Below are positions 46,229 through 56,700 of a stretch of 64,000 nucleotides of DNA, one piece after another. The stretch covers positions 1,614,501 to 1,678,500 of the forward strand of contig JAGTTD010000001.1 of assembly GCA_018398585.1 (NCBI GenBank), read 5' to 3'. Numbering within the stretch: position 1 is the stretch's first letter; each line of letters begins with the position of its first letter. Below the pieces are notes generated by a model. It ran no database searches. It was given only the letters and a program-made list of their open reading frames with translations, and had not been told where the DNA came from. This DNA is from Simmondsia chinensis. Lineage: Eukaryota; Streptophyta; Magnoliopsida; Caryophyllales; Simmondsiaceae. Both the position numbers and the translations under genes were made by a program.

Positions 46229-46785
46229 TGAAGACTCCACATGTGAGTCTTGTGGAATCCCACATTAGAGTTGAGAGAAAGAAGAGGACACCTTATAAGC
46301 CTAGTGGGTTACTCCACCTATTGCCAATTGGTTGTAGGATAGAACCCTGCTTGGGCTTATATGTGGATCTCATGTGTTCCAACTCCGTGGGTCGGGCCTA
46401 AAGGCCCGGTGAAATTTAACATGGTATCAGAGCAGGGTTGTTGATCCCGATCTCGTGTTTGTCGCACCTTGTCCTCATGAAGAGGAGGTGCATTTGTGTT
46501 TGGTGCGCCAAGGGCCTCTCCAGTATGTTGGATCCAATTGGATCGGAGAAGGCGAGGGGTACGTTTGTCACAGACTCACATGCGAGGGGGAGTGTTGAAG
46601 ACTCCACATGTGAGTCTTGTGGAATTCCACATCGGAGTTGAGAGAAAGAAGAGATCACCTTATAAGCCTAGTGGGTTACTCCACCTATTGCCAATTGGTT
46701 GTAGGATGGAACCCCGCTTGGGCTTATATGTGAATCTCATGTGTTCCAACTCCGTGGGTCGGGCCTAAAGACCCGGTGAAATTTA
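46229..46785 (+). mobile_element. TRIM: miniature LTR retrotransposon, non-coding
   Basis: Two direct repeats of about 193 bp (46229-46421 and 46593-46785), both running from tgaagactccacatgtgagt to gacccggtgaaattta and about 95% identical by eye. They flank 171 bp that begin with the exact methionine-tRNA primer site tggtatcagagc (46422-46433) and end with a purine tract gcgagggggag. There is no coding frame. This is the definition of a TRIM, a non-autonomous element that relies on another element's proteins. The outer edges are imperfect (a TGT is missing at the left and an ACA at the right), and no target duplication is visible. Confidence 0.88.
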
Positions 46786-47137
46786 TAAGGAAGTTTTTCT
46801 CTCCCCTAAACTAAAAATGGAGTTTCGGAGAGGAAGAATCGCACAATTTTGAACATGGTGCGAAGTATGACGGCAACAAAGAACATTCCGAAAAGCTTTT
46901 GGGACCATTCTAAGGAATGCATGAATGCAGAAATCAAAGCCATAGAGAAGAATGATACCTGGGAGCTAACTAATCTTCCAAAGGGGTAGAAGACTATTGG
47001 TATGAAGTGGGTCTATAAAACTAAGCTGAATGAGAAGGGAGAAATTGACAAGCACAAAGCACGACTGGTGGCAAAAGGTTACAAGCAGAAACTTGGCATT
47101 GATTATAAGGAAGTTTCTCTCCCCTAAACTAAAAAAT
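46786..47137 (+). pseudogene. Rearranged inverted copia fragment
   Basis: Plus-strand copia coding remnants lie next to the minus-strand copia element 2. An integrase piece (ERKNRTILNMVRSM, about 46829-46905) joins directly to an RT piece (NAEIKAIEKNDTWELTNLPK, about 46926-46985, then a stop, then [20 protein letters not shown] to about 47106), with about 200 codons missing between. A short block, ttataaggaagttt + ctcccctaaactaaaaa, occurs at both edges (about 46783-46822 and 47102-47135). Within it RT sequence is fused to the inverted post-stop region of element 2. Confidence 0.8.
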
Positions 47138-47139
47138 AT

Positions 47140-49638
47140 TTAGTTTAAATCAGAAATTGAACAAACTCCTAGTAGTCCACGCAGCTTTATAAATGCACCA
47201 AGTTTGAGAGGCTTGGTTAGTATATCTGCAACCTGGTCTTCACTGCGACAATAAACAAGTTCTATGGTTCCATCCTTTGTGAGATCGCGAAGAAAATGAT
47301 ACCTCACATCTATGTGTTTGCTTCTTCCATGTAGAACTGGATTCTTGGAGAGTTTAATTGTTGAACTATTATCACAATAAACTGGTATAGGTCCTTGCTG
47401 AAAACAGTGCAACATCTCAAGTATTCTCTTCAACCAAATAGTTTGACACGCACATGAGGCTGTTGCTATAAACTCTGCTTCAGTTGTTGACAAAGTAACA
47501 ACTTGTTGCTTTTTTGATGACCAAGAAACAGCCCCTGTACTCAACATAAATACATTACCGGAAGTGCTTCTTCTGTCATCTAAATCTCCAGCATAATCAC
47601 TATCACTGTAGCATATGAGATCTGATCCTTCTCCACTTTTGTAAAAAATACCAAAATCAATTGTACCTTTTAAGTAGCGTAGGACCCTTTTCGCAGCAAG
47701 GAGATGAAGCTCTGTTGGACATTCCATATACCTGCTAATGAGGCTCACTGCATGCGTAATATCCGGCCTTGTTGATGTTAGGTACATTAAGCTTCCAACA
47801 ATTTGCTTGAAGAAGGTGCTATTAACCCTCTTGCCCCTAAGATCCTTCCTTAGCTTCAATGCTGGTTCAGTTGGGGTTGCAACTGGGTTGCAATTCACCA
47901 TTTGAAAGTTCTCCAAAATTTCCAAAGCATATTTCTTTTGTGTAATGAAGATTCCTAATGATGATTGCACTACTTCAATGCCAAGAAAATAGTGCATCAT
48001 TCCTAGATCAGTCATCTCAAATTCATCCATCATGAATTTTTTAAAATCATCAAACATTGTTTGATCATTACCTGTGTAGATAAGATCATCTACATGCAAG
48101 CAAACAACCAAGAATTTTCTGGCAACATCAGACTTAACAAAAAGGGTATGCTCATAAGGACATTTTTGGAAGCCTGCTTTAATAAAATATGACTCTATAC
48201 GACTGTACCAAGCTCTAGGTGCTTGTTTCAGTCCGTATAGAGCCTTCTTCAATCTGTATACCTTCTTTTCATGGCCTGGTTGCACATAGCCAGGGGGCTG
48301 ATCAATAAATATTTGCTCATGTAGATCACCGTGTAGGAAACCCGATTTCAGGTCTAACTGAAAAATGGGCCAAGATTTTTGAGCTGCCAATGACACAACT
48401 AGTCGTATCGTATCGTGTCTCGCGACTGGAGCAAAAACTTCCTTATAATCAATGCCAAGTTTCTGCTTGTAACCTTTTGCCACCAGTCGTGCTTTGTGCT
48501 TGTCAATTTCTCCCTTCTCATTCAGCTTAGTTTTATAGACCCACTTCACACCAATAGTCTTCTGCCCCTTTGGAAGATTAGTAAGCTCCCAGGTATCATT
48601 CTTCTCTATGGCTTTGATTTCTGCAGCCATGGCATTTCGCCATTTTTCATCTTTGACCGCATCTTCGAAACCTATAGGATCACAATCTGCAAATAATGCA
48701 AAGTGAACGTTTGTTTCATCGTCAGATAATTCATCTCCAGTTACATAGTCATTCATCCAAGCTGGCCTTGTTCTTTGGCGCTGAACACTTGGATTGGATG
48801 AGCTTGGTAGATGAAAATCATTTGGAGGACCTGTGGAGGAATTGGGTGGGTCTTGAATTGGGGATATTAGCTGCTGGTCAATCCCTTCTTCTACTTCTTC
48901 GCCGTCAGGACATGCTGGAATTTGCTGTATCTTAGTGTCATTCCAATTCCATGCATTTTCTTCATCAAATATGACATCGCGGCTAATGATTATCTTTTTG
49001 GCCATGGGATTATACAACCTGTATGCCTTAGATTCTTCACTCACCCCGAGAAAAATACACTTCATTCCTTTATTATCAAGCTTTTTTCTCGTTGCATCTG
49101 GAATGTGTGCATATGCTATACACCCGAAAATTCGGAAATGGTTGACTCCAGGCTTGTGTTCAGCCCATGCTTCCTCTGGTGTCATGTTTTTTACAGCAAT
49201 AGTCGGCCTTCTATTCAGCACATGAACACTCCAATTCACTGCTTCAGGCCAAAAGCTTTTCGGAATGTACTTCGTTGCCATCATACTTCGCATCATGTTC
49301 AAAATTGTGCGATTCTTCCTCTCCAAAACTCCATTTTGTTGTGGGGAGTATGCTGCTGTCAATTGCTTACGGATTCCATGTATTTCACAAAAATTTGTGA
49401 AATCATTAGAATTGTATTCACCCCCAGGATCTGTACGAAGAACTTTGATCTCTTCTCCAGATTCCTTCTCAACTAAGGCCTTAAACCTTTTAAATACAGC
49501 AAGAGCTTCAGCCTTTTCTTGCAAGAAATATACCCAAGTTTTCCTGCTGTAGTCATCAATAAATGTAATGAAATACCTCTTGCTGCTATTTGATGCTGGA
49601 CTGATTGGACCACAAATGTCTGAGTGAATCAGCTGCAA
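47140..49638 (-). CDS. Copia 2 integrase-RT-RNase H polyprotein, 832 aa open frame
   Basis: A single uninterrupted frame. Integrase core: HSDICGP, FIDDYSRKTW, RTDPGGEY (the usual arginine after TD is proline) and QQNGVLERKNRT hold the D,D,E residues. Reverse transcriptase: WRNAMAAEIKAIEKNDTWEL, FQLDLKSGFLHGDL and the catalytic CLHVDD (the usual Tyr-Val-Asp-Asp has His in place of Tyr). RNase H: CYSDSDYAGDLDDRRSTSG, STTEAEFIA and YCDNSSTIKLSKNPV, ending in VADILTKPL. It lacks gag, protease and the N-terminal zinc-binding part, so the product could not act alone. The start is arbitrary, set by the deletion. That the frame stays open suggests a recent insertion. Confidence 0.9.
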   Translation of the reverse strand: MQLIHSDICGPISPASNSSKRYFITFIDDYSRKTWVYFLQEKAEALAVFKRFKALVEKESGEEIKVLRTDPGGEYNSNDFTNFCEIHGIRKQLTAAYSPQQNGVLERKNRTILNMMRSMMATKYIPKSFWPEAVNWSVHVLNRRPTIAVKNMTPEEAWAEHKPGVNHFRIFGCIAYAHIPDATRKKLDNKGMKCIFLGVSEESKAYRLYNPMAKKIIISRDVIFDEENAWNWNDTKIQQIPACPDGEEVEEGIDQQLISPIQDPPNSSTGPPNDFHLPSSSNPSVQRQRTRPAWMNDYVTGDELSDDETNVHFALFADCDPIGFEDAVKDEKWRNAMAAEIKAIEKNDTWELTNLPKGQKTIGVKWVYKTKLNEKGEIDKHKARLVAKGYKQKLGIDYKEVFAPVARHDTIRLVVSLAAQKSWPIFQLDLKSGFLHGDLHEQIFIDQPPGYVQPGHEKKVYRLKKALYGLKQAPRAWYSRIESYFIKAGFQKCPYEHTLFVKSDVARKFLVVCLHVDDLIYTGNDQTMFDDFKKFMMDEFEMTDLGMMHYFLGIEVVQSSLGIFITQKKYALEILENFQMVNCNPVATPTEPALKLRKDLRGKRVNSTFFKQIVGSLMYLTSTRPDITHAVSLISRYMECPTELHLLAAKRVLRYLKGTIDFGIFYKSGEGSDLICYSDSDYAGDLDDRRSTSGNVFMLSTGAVSWSSKKQQVVTLSTTEAEFIATASCACQTIWLKRILEMLHCFQQGPIPVYCDNSSTIKLSKNPVLHGRSKHIDVRYHFLRDLTKDGTIELVYCRSEDQVADILTKPLKLGAFIKLRGLLGVCSISDLN

Positions 49639-49671
49639 TTTCTGCTCTGCCCTCCATGCTCTGATACCAAA

Positions 49672-49907
49672 TGTTTACAAGAGGAAGAGAAGGTAAAAAT
49701 GAACTGATACTTTCATTAACTAAAACAACTCCTTAAATAGAACTACAAAGCAACAAACTCAGCTGAAAATTTGGAATGAATACCCATGACTAACAACTTC
49801 TAATTTCATGGGATTTTTCTAAAGATATGCAAAACAAATAAACAACTCCCTATAGACTAGGGGTTATCAGTTATTTTGTTAAATAAATCAGAAAACAAAT
49901 CTTAACA
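49672..49907 (-). repeat. 5' LTR of copia element 2 (236 bp)
   Basis: Begins tgtttacaagagg and ends aaatcttaaca, with the primer site directly inside at 49659-49670, one base from the LTR. This fixes the boundary. It is short for a copia LTR. No second copy lies in the window. Confidence 0.8.
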
Positions 49908-50640
49908 GTGGAGCCAACCCGCGGCCTGGGGATCAGGGGAGACAGGGGGTCTCCCCCGAGGCGTGGGTTCAGAGGCATGGTTGTGTCAGAGACGTGGGTT
50001 TAGTGCTTGCTTCTTTCTTGTAAATTATATGAATGTAATACAGTTTCGTGCAAATTCTAACGCAAAAACTGAAAACAGAAAACCAAAAACCAGGAAAAAA
50101 AAAAGTTCTATAATCTAAGTTTCAGTTTTCTAAAAGCCAAAAACTACAAACAAGAAACAATATCAAGATATTATGAAATACGACAGTGGAAACTTTGTTG
50201 AATGTCCCGAACACCAACCCATTGTTTCCTGCTCTAAACAATTAGCAACCTTTTGTAATAATCAAAAAAATTGATGCTTCAAATCAATACAAAGTACATG
50301 TTCAAAAAAAAAAAATCAATACAAAGTAGGAATTTCAAAACAAACATAATCCACTAAACCCATACAGAATCAAGGTGGATTCAACTTCATAGTGTACATT
50401 ATGTTACACGATCCTATATCATTATGTTACACGATCACACTAATATCTTATGTACTGTTCGCTAACCCATCCTATATCAACGTGCTTGCATTTGTGACAT
50501 GACTATGGATCACGATTTGATACAATGATCTCACTCAAGCAACACAACCTTGCACTCACTGGAGCAACAAAATTAACCCTACTCAACACACCCCCATTTT
50601 CATCTTTTGTTTCAAGACAAGCATATCACCTAAGATAACT
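49908..50640. other. Intergenic; G-rich block and MITE-like AT DNA
   Basis: 49908-50000 is G-rich (cgcggcctggggatcagggg, agacagggggtctcccccga) with no recognised identity. 50045-50185 shares phrases with the small MITE family at 38610. atgttacacgatc is repeated near 50402 and 50424. No gene. Confidence 0.4.
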
Positions 50641-50948
50641 AAGGGTCTGTTTGGCCAAACTCTTTTGCCTGAAAAAACATGGTTTTACCTAGAAAAACAC
50701 TTTTTCAGATTTTAAGGTTATTTAGCCTAGAAAGAAAAAGTGCTCTAAATAGAAAAAGAAGCTACTTTTTTTGCTTTTAAGTAGAAGCAATAAAATATAG
50801 CTTCTCCTTTGAAGCGGAAGTAAGAGTAAAAACTAAAAATTTTCGGACAGAACACCCATATTGATGCCACTTTTTACAAAAGTACTTCTACAAAAAAGTG
50901 TTTATTTAAAAAAATAGTTTTTTTCATAGTTTAGCCAAATCATCCCTA
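50641..50948. mobile_element. hAT-like MITE
   Basis: The ends aagggtctgtttggccaaac and gtttagccaaatcatccct form an imperfect inverted repeat of about 20 bp. The start matches the common plant hAT-derived GGGTCTGTTTGG end. About 308 bp, non-coding. Confidence 0.65.
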
Positions 50949-51122
50949 ATTTCATGCTCTCCAGTGTCAGTGTCGGTGTCAGTTGTCTAAGTTGCTGCGG
51001 TGGAAGGCGCATCATGAGAAATGAGCTGACTTAGCGTTACTGCCACATAGCTCCAGTATCTGCAATGTCAGAAAAATGTTCAATAGTTGGAATAGAGAGA
51101 TTTTCATTTTTGAAGAAGAGAA

Positions 51123-51136
51123 GGGGGGGGGGGGGT

Positions 51137-51168
<32 letters not shown>
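51123..51168 (+). repeat. 46-bp poly-G tract with one T
   Basis: Thirteen G, one T, then more than thirty G. A purine-only tract this long can form quadruplex structures and is a frequent site of assembly error. The glycine run in one open frame is an artefact of it. Confidence 0.95.
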
Positions 51169-51169
<1 letters not shown>

Positions 51170-51429
51170 GTACATGTTAAGTTACAGTGGGAAATCATGA
51201 CACGATATGATAACACAGTTCAACATGAGAAGAAATTACAGAGAAGACCTCAAATACTCAAAGAAGACAACATTCACCATCTTTCAGCACACGAACAAAT
51301 TAACATGTTTGCCATACTTCATCTCTGGTGAAGGATGAGGTTCACGGCACCCATGATATGAGGGAAGTCCATCAAGTGAGATGGTTAATGATAAGGAAAA
51401 CGGAAATTATGCCTCGAATTTATATCTTA

Positions 51430-51690
51430 TTCAGAAATGGAGGCCCGATAGCAAAATTAGGATATTTTTGAGCGTCTATATATAGACTCATGAGTGGCAC
51501 TAGTTGTATCCTTTCCTTCAGTTTTTTAGTGGATTGCTTTCTCCTCTACTTGTGGTTTTTCCCTCAATTTAAGGGTTCTCTATATAAATCTGTGTAGTAT
51601 TGTTTCCTCTTTCTCTCTTTTTTTCTCAATTTCTTTAATTTATTCTTCCGCATCTAAATTGAATCCAATTCTTGGATAACAAACACCGAT
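51430..51690 (+). repeat. Copia-type solo LTR fragment
   Basis: TATA-like tctatatatagactc (51475), then tacttgtggtttttccctca and gggttctctatataaatctg, then a pyrimidine stretch and cgcatctaaattgaat. This is the R/U5 pattern of plant copia LTRs. A related segment lies on the minus strand at 52250-52400. Confidence 0.5.
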
Positions 51691-52249
51691 TCAGCTAGTT
51701 TGGTATTATTTCCTATTTTGAGTTTGGGTTTTCGAGAAATCAAAAACCGGATAATGGAAACCAATGTTTCTTTCTCCAATGTTCTATTTTCAGTTTGTTA
51801 TCCAAGCCTTTCACAAGCTGAAAACATAAAATCAAAAAAGGAAACCATTTCTACTACCAATTTTTGGTTTCTCAAAAACCGATTAGAATATGATACCCAA
51901 CGAAAATGAATGGCTCAATTAAAGTCATATTCTCTCGAGAATTCTAAGGCACGCGTTATCTTTTAAAAAGAGAAGTTTCTAGAAGAAATTCTATACTACA
52001 TTCCTCCTACAACCGATCACCCCATGATGCCAAAAAAAATACTGAACAAACAGAACTTTCTGCGTAAAAACTCGATATAACTAGAACTTAAGATGGATTG
52101 ATAATATAGGCTATTATTCTCTTTGTCCTCTGTAATTAACTATATAGGGCCTACCAGTGTTTTGAGTCGTGGCATTTTCTGTTGGACTTTGCTAGCCCTC
52201 CACACAATTGAGACCCAAATCCTCAAGTGATTGATAGTCGTTAGGGAAA

Positions 52250-52400
52250 ATGCTCAAAAACCGGATTCTATTTAGATGCGAAAGAACGGATCTAAAATAA
52301 ATTGAGAAGAGAATCGAGAAAAAGCAAACAATAATTAACATATTTACGTGGAAAACACTCAAATTGAGCAAAAAACGCAGATAACTCTCTTAATGGGCCT
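52250..52400 (-). repeat. Copia-type LTR fragment, opposite strand
   Basis: On the minus strand: gctcaatttgagtgttttcc, acgtaaatatgttaatt, a pyrimidine stretch, and ttcgcatctaaatag. It matches the 51430-51690 fragment in order, giving a divergent inverted pair just downstream of the MAPKKK stop codon. Confidence 0.45.
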
Positions 52401-52568
52401 GCTAGGTTGAAGCAGAAAAGAAGAAATCCCACAAATCTCTGTTTCTAAATTGAGACATAAAATCAAGACACGATACGACAATAAAAGTGTATTTCAAACT
52501 TTGACGAAAAATGCTACCTCAAGTTGACACTTACATAGTTTACCATTATTCACAACTTGAAGGTATTC

Positions 52569-53702
52569 TTAGAACTGTCTGCCACGGAATAGAGGGGACT
52601 CTGTGCCTAAGGGAGTAGGAGTTTGCCTCTGCACGAATGGATGTTCTAGAAGCTCAGCAGCACTGGGCCGGTCCTCTGGGTTTACATGTAAACACTGATT
52701 TATAAAATCTCGCGCACCTCTTGACAGTGTGTCAGGAACCGAAGGTGGCTCCGCCATTCCAATCCTATACAATGCTTGCGTCTGCAGTGACATTAAATTA
52801 GGAAAAATGTCATTCCGCACTGAGAAAATGAATATAGTGATCTCATCTACTGAGTTTCAGTTATGAGACTTGAAATAAGACCAACAATCGTAGCAACCAG
52901 TGGCAAATAGCGCTAGTGATGTAGCAACAAACAAATCAAACTAATTTCTAAATCAACCGATAAGTAAGATTAAATTCATTCAAAACGTATTTCCACAAGG
53001 TACATAAGGGTCCTATTCAAGGTGTAGCTATCTAAATCCAAAAAGATAAAGAAAGCTAAATCTAATCTAACTAAGAAATAAAGATAATCAAAATCTCAAA
53101 AATATAATCCTAACCTAACTAAATTCAAAGATGATCCTGAATAATCTCAATCCAATCTAAATCAAATAAATCATAAAAGACAAACTAGTATATAGAGAAC
53201 TTAAAAGTTACAAATATACTTGAACTCATTATCCTACGAATCCCGTATTTCACGTTATCCTCATAAACATTAACTAGTCAATGAAAATGTGCTTCGCCTC
53301 TTACTAAATGATAAAGAGGAACAGCACTTCGTAGATCATGTGGATTAGCCATACATTCCAAGAGCCACAACTTTAGCTTCATTGTATGGCGAGTTAGTCT
53401 AAAACAATAATCCCATAGAAATTCATGAGAATTATTTATAAATTCAGAAGCTTGTCTTATGTTTGGCCTCTTAAAACTTGCACATAAGTCATGCTCGTAA
53501 GAGAGACCATCAAACAGGCCATGAATAAGCTTTAGCTTTTCCAGGCTATGTCATCGACAGCTGTGCCATTGGCTTGGCAGTGATCTAAGTGAGACACCAT
53601 CAAAGCAGCCTGAATACATGAACTAATGAACAAATGTAATCGGGTAGAGTACACATGGAAATACCCGCCACAGGCATGGGGATGGGTATATGATGTTGTA
53701 CA

Positions 53703-53735
<33 letters not shown>

Positions 53736-56700
53736 TTTTTTTTCTTTTTCTACCGCAACATTTCCAACCCGTGCGACTAGCCCTAATTTGTACTTAATCT
53801 AAAAACAAAAAAGATATATGTACTCAATTTGCCTATCAAATAATATGGCAAAATATAATTAGATAAAACAAGTAATTTTAAGAGTTACACATGGTGATAT
53901 AGATAACTGTTACACAAATTGAGGTGGGTATGCACAAGTAAAGGGCTGGTACTGGATACCCAAGTGTGGCGAAGCAGGTACAGATATGGGCATATACCCA
54001 CCGAAGGAAGTACGAGTATCCACTTCATACTCGTGGGTAATGGGGCAGGTGTCAGCCCCAGTTGTCATCCCTACATTGGACAAAACGCAAGTAACAATGC
54101 TCAAAACACATGGTATATTTTGTTTGAGGATGTTGCCGACGTAGAAGCAAAATAAAAAATTGGCAAGAAAATAAAGAAAACAAGAAGACAGGATAGAACA
54201 TAAACAGAAGGAAGGACACCAGGGCAGCATCATGCACAACATGCGGAATCAACAAAACGGAACGATTCACATACAAACTCTAGAGGATAGTATGGCACGT
54301 GGCGTGTCAACATCTCCAGGACTGTGCATCCAAGGCTCCAAATATCTGCTGCACGCCCATAACCCTGCCTCTTGCGATAAACAACCTGTGATATTGGTCA
54401 GCTACATGTCGGAAACACTAGCAAAATTTACCAGAAATTATACAAGGCTGAATGTTGATAAGACAGCTCTATTGAAAGATTTTGACAACTAAAATTTACA
54501 GACTAATTTTTATACTATGCCCATCAACAAAAAAAAAAAAACGCTTATACAACACATTTATGAGCCAGAAGTACTACCCATTAGTATGCACTCTTCTGCG
54601 GTAAAGTGTAAGGATGTTTTCTAGAAGCGAAGCATGGACATCAGGCCAGAGGAACAGCTAACTAAAGAAATTTATATTCACTCATTACCCAGATATTGGT
54701 GGGTGGGAATGGTTTACCGTTAATAACAGAAAAAGGAAAAGCGGCAAGCTATCCACAGGGAGAAGTGATTAATGGAACCATGACGAAGGACAACATGACT
54801 CAAATTGAAGGTGCAAGTGCTCAGAGGAGGCAACGAGGTTGATTTTACTGGACTTTGGTAGTACCCCGCTTAACAAAGAATGACACAGAAGATTCAAATG
54901 GTGGTCCAAATAGTTGAGTTTAGACCTCGTGGTGTTTATTAAAGTCCAGAAAAGAACCTACTCTTATTATGGGTTAGTTTATTAAATAAAGTTGAGAGAT
55001 TGTCCACTTGACATGTAATTAGCCATGAAGAGATTTAGAACAAACTTGATAAACATAAAATTGTCTCCCTACATCCTATTTAATTATTCAACAAAGCTGA
55101 CAGGATCATTGGTGAAAAAAACTAATTATCCGTGCAAATTAACCAAGGGTAAGATAAGAAAGTCTTTTGGTCTCCATGCAAATTAAACAAGAGTGTATTG
55201 GTGAAAACACGGAAACATGGGAACACATTGGTCCTTGAAGATTCCTACATTTCTTCCAACCAAATATACTAAAACATTGCTACTCTAGCCACAGTAATAA
55301 TTTCACGTCCTTAGTCTTCCCCAATACCCTAAATTGTATTAAAAAAGCACTTTCCACTGCACAAGAAGCTACCTCACACCTTAAAAATAGAGAAAAACTT
55401 GTACCACAATTCCAACAGGCAAGACAAAGTAAAAATAGATGCCCACATTTTTCGCTGCTCCAGAAGCACATAATACAGATCCCAGTGACAACCTTAAAGG
55501 ATCCATTTCTATAAGAATCAAATGTATTGAGCTTATTGAGAATGAGAGACAATAAAGAAAGCCATTGAGTATAAAGGGAGCTTTTGTTTTTGCGAATAAA
55601 TGAACAGACAGGAACCAACAACCTTGAGTTTGATTGATTTGGACTAGATGCTAGAAAAGAGATTTAGTAATAATGCTACCCAATCCATCCAACATCCAGA
55701 CTCATTTATCTGGCATGGAAGATATTGGTGTTTGGTCTAACATACGGCTTGTCTAAGTGTATTCAAAGAATTTCCTATTTGTAGGACTTCTGTGTAAATG
55801 AAGTTTCCGATAAAGTAAGTCATAATAGGGGAAAAAAAAAAGGAGCATACTATGGCATCACGAAAAGTGGAACCAGTACAAAATAGAAACTGATAAGCAA
55901 AAAAGACTTTCTAGACCAAATATCCTCTCAAAAATGGACATGATTACCCACCCCAACTTGCCTGCTAACGCCTGGATGGAAAAAATGGTACAATTGTGAT
56001 AACAACCTCCAGCTGTGTCTGTTATCCCAGTACCCATCCATTTTGCAGGAGACCATAATTACTTATAACCATTTACACAAAATAAAGATGTTTTTGGACA
56101 CAAAATCAACTGATCCATAATCCCCTCGATTGCAAGGCCTGCAAAAGTTATCCAGCTAACCAAATTGCACTGTGTGTCCCTCATCCACCCCTGACCAAAG
56201 GAATTCCCTCATGATATATTCAATATGCTTTGCAAACCAACAAGAATGTTGATCCAAAAAAACCAACAAGAATTTAAAAAGAGACTAGTAGTACGTATAA
56301 GGGCATTACCGGAAAAACACGATTGGATAAGAAAAAGTCAATCTCCCAAAGAATCAAAAGTGTATTTCTACTCAACTAACTAATCTCTTAGCATCTTTCC
56401 TAACCAAGGCTCCCAAAAGATCGATGACCATGGACTATCATCCGAAGGGACCCCTAAATAAATAAGTGAAAGGCAAATACGTGGAGTTTGATATTTCTCT
56501 TTACTCAGAACTTGACATAAAGCTTCTAAATAAGTAACCCGTGCATCCAAGACACTTGTTCTGCTTGCTAATTTAGCATACTCGTAGATCTTGTCCAGTT
56601 CCCCTAGTAGAATAGATTTCCCTACATACTTACACTACAGATCCTCCTCCCTGTACTATAAAATTGCTTTCCCATACCACACCATGCACTCAATGTTCTC

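Larger units (their letters stand above)
47140..49907 (-). mobile_element. Copia retrotransposon 2, internally deleted, 3' LTR missing
   Basis: From right to left: a 236-bp 5' LTR (49672-49907, TGTTTA...TTAACA), the exact methionine-tRNA primer site (49659-49670), about 20 bp, then directly the integrase-RT-RNase H frame down to 47140. Gag, protease and the start of integrase are missing. Left of the stop a purine tract (reverse complement of ctctcccctaaac, 47118-47130) is present, but instead of a 3' LTR there is the inverted copia fragment of 46786-47137. No target duplication can be defined. Confidence 0.88.

Noticed and set aside
45967..46401. 144-codon open frame
   Set aside because: It runs from the LINE-like segment into the TRIM LTR, has repeat-derived composition and no recognisable domain.
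48415..49552. Plus-strand open frames of 80-184 codons
   Set aside because: Antisense shadows of the copia 2 polyprotein.
51065..51331. Glycine-rich open frame
   Set aside because: Produced by the poly-G tract; no homology or splice context.
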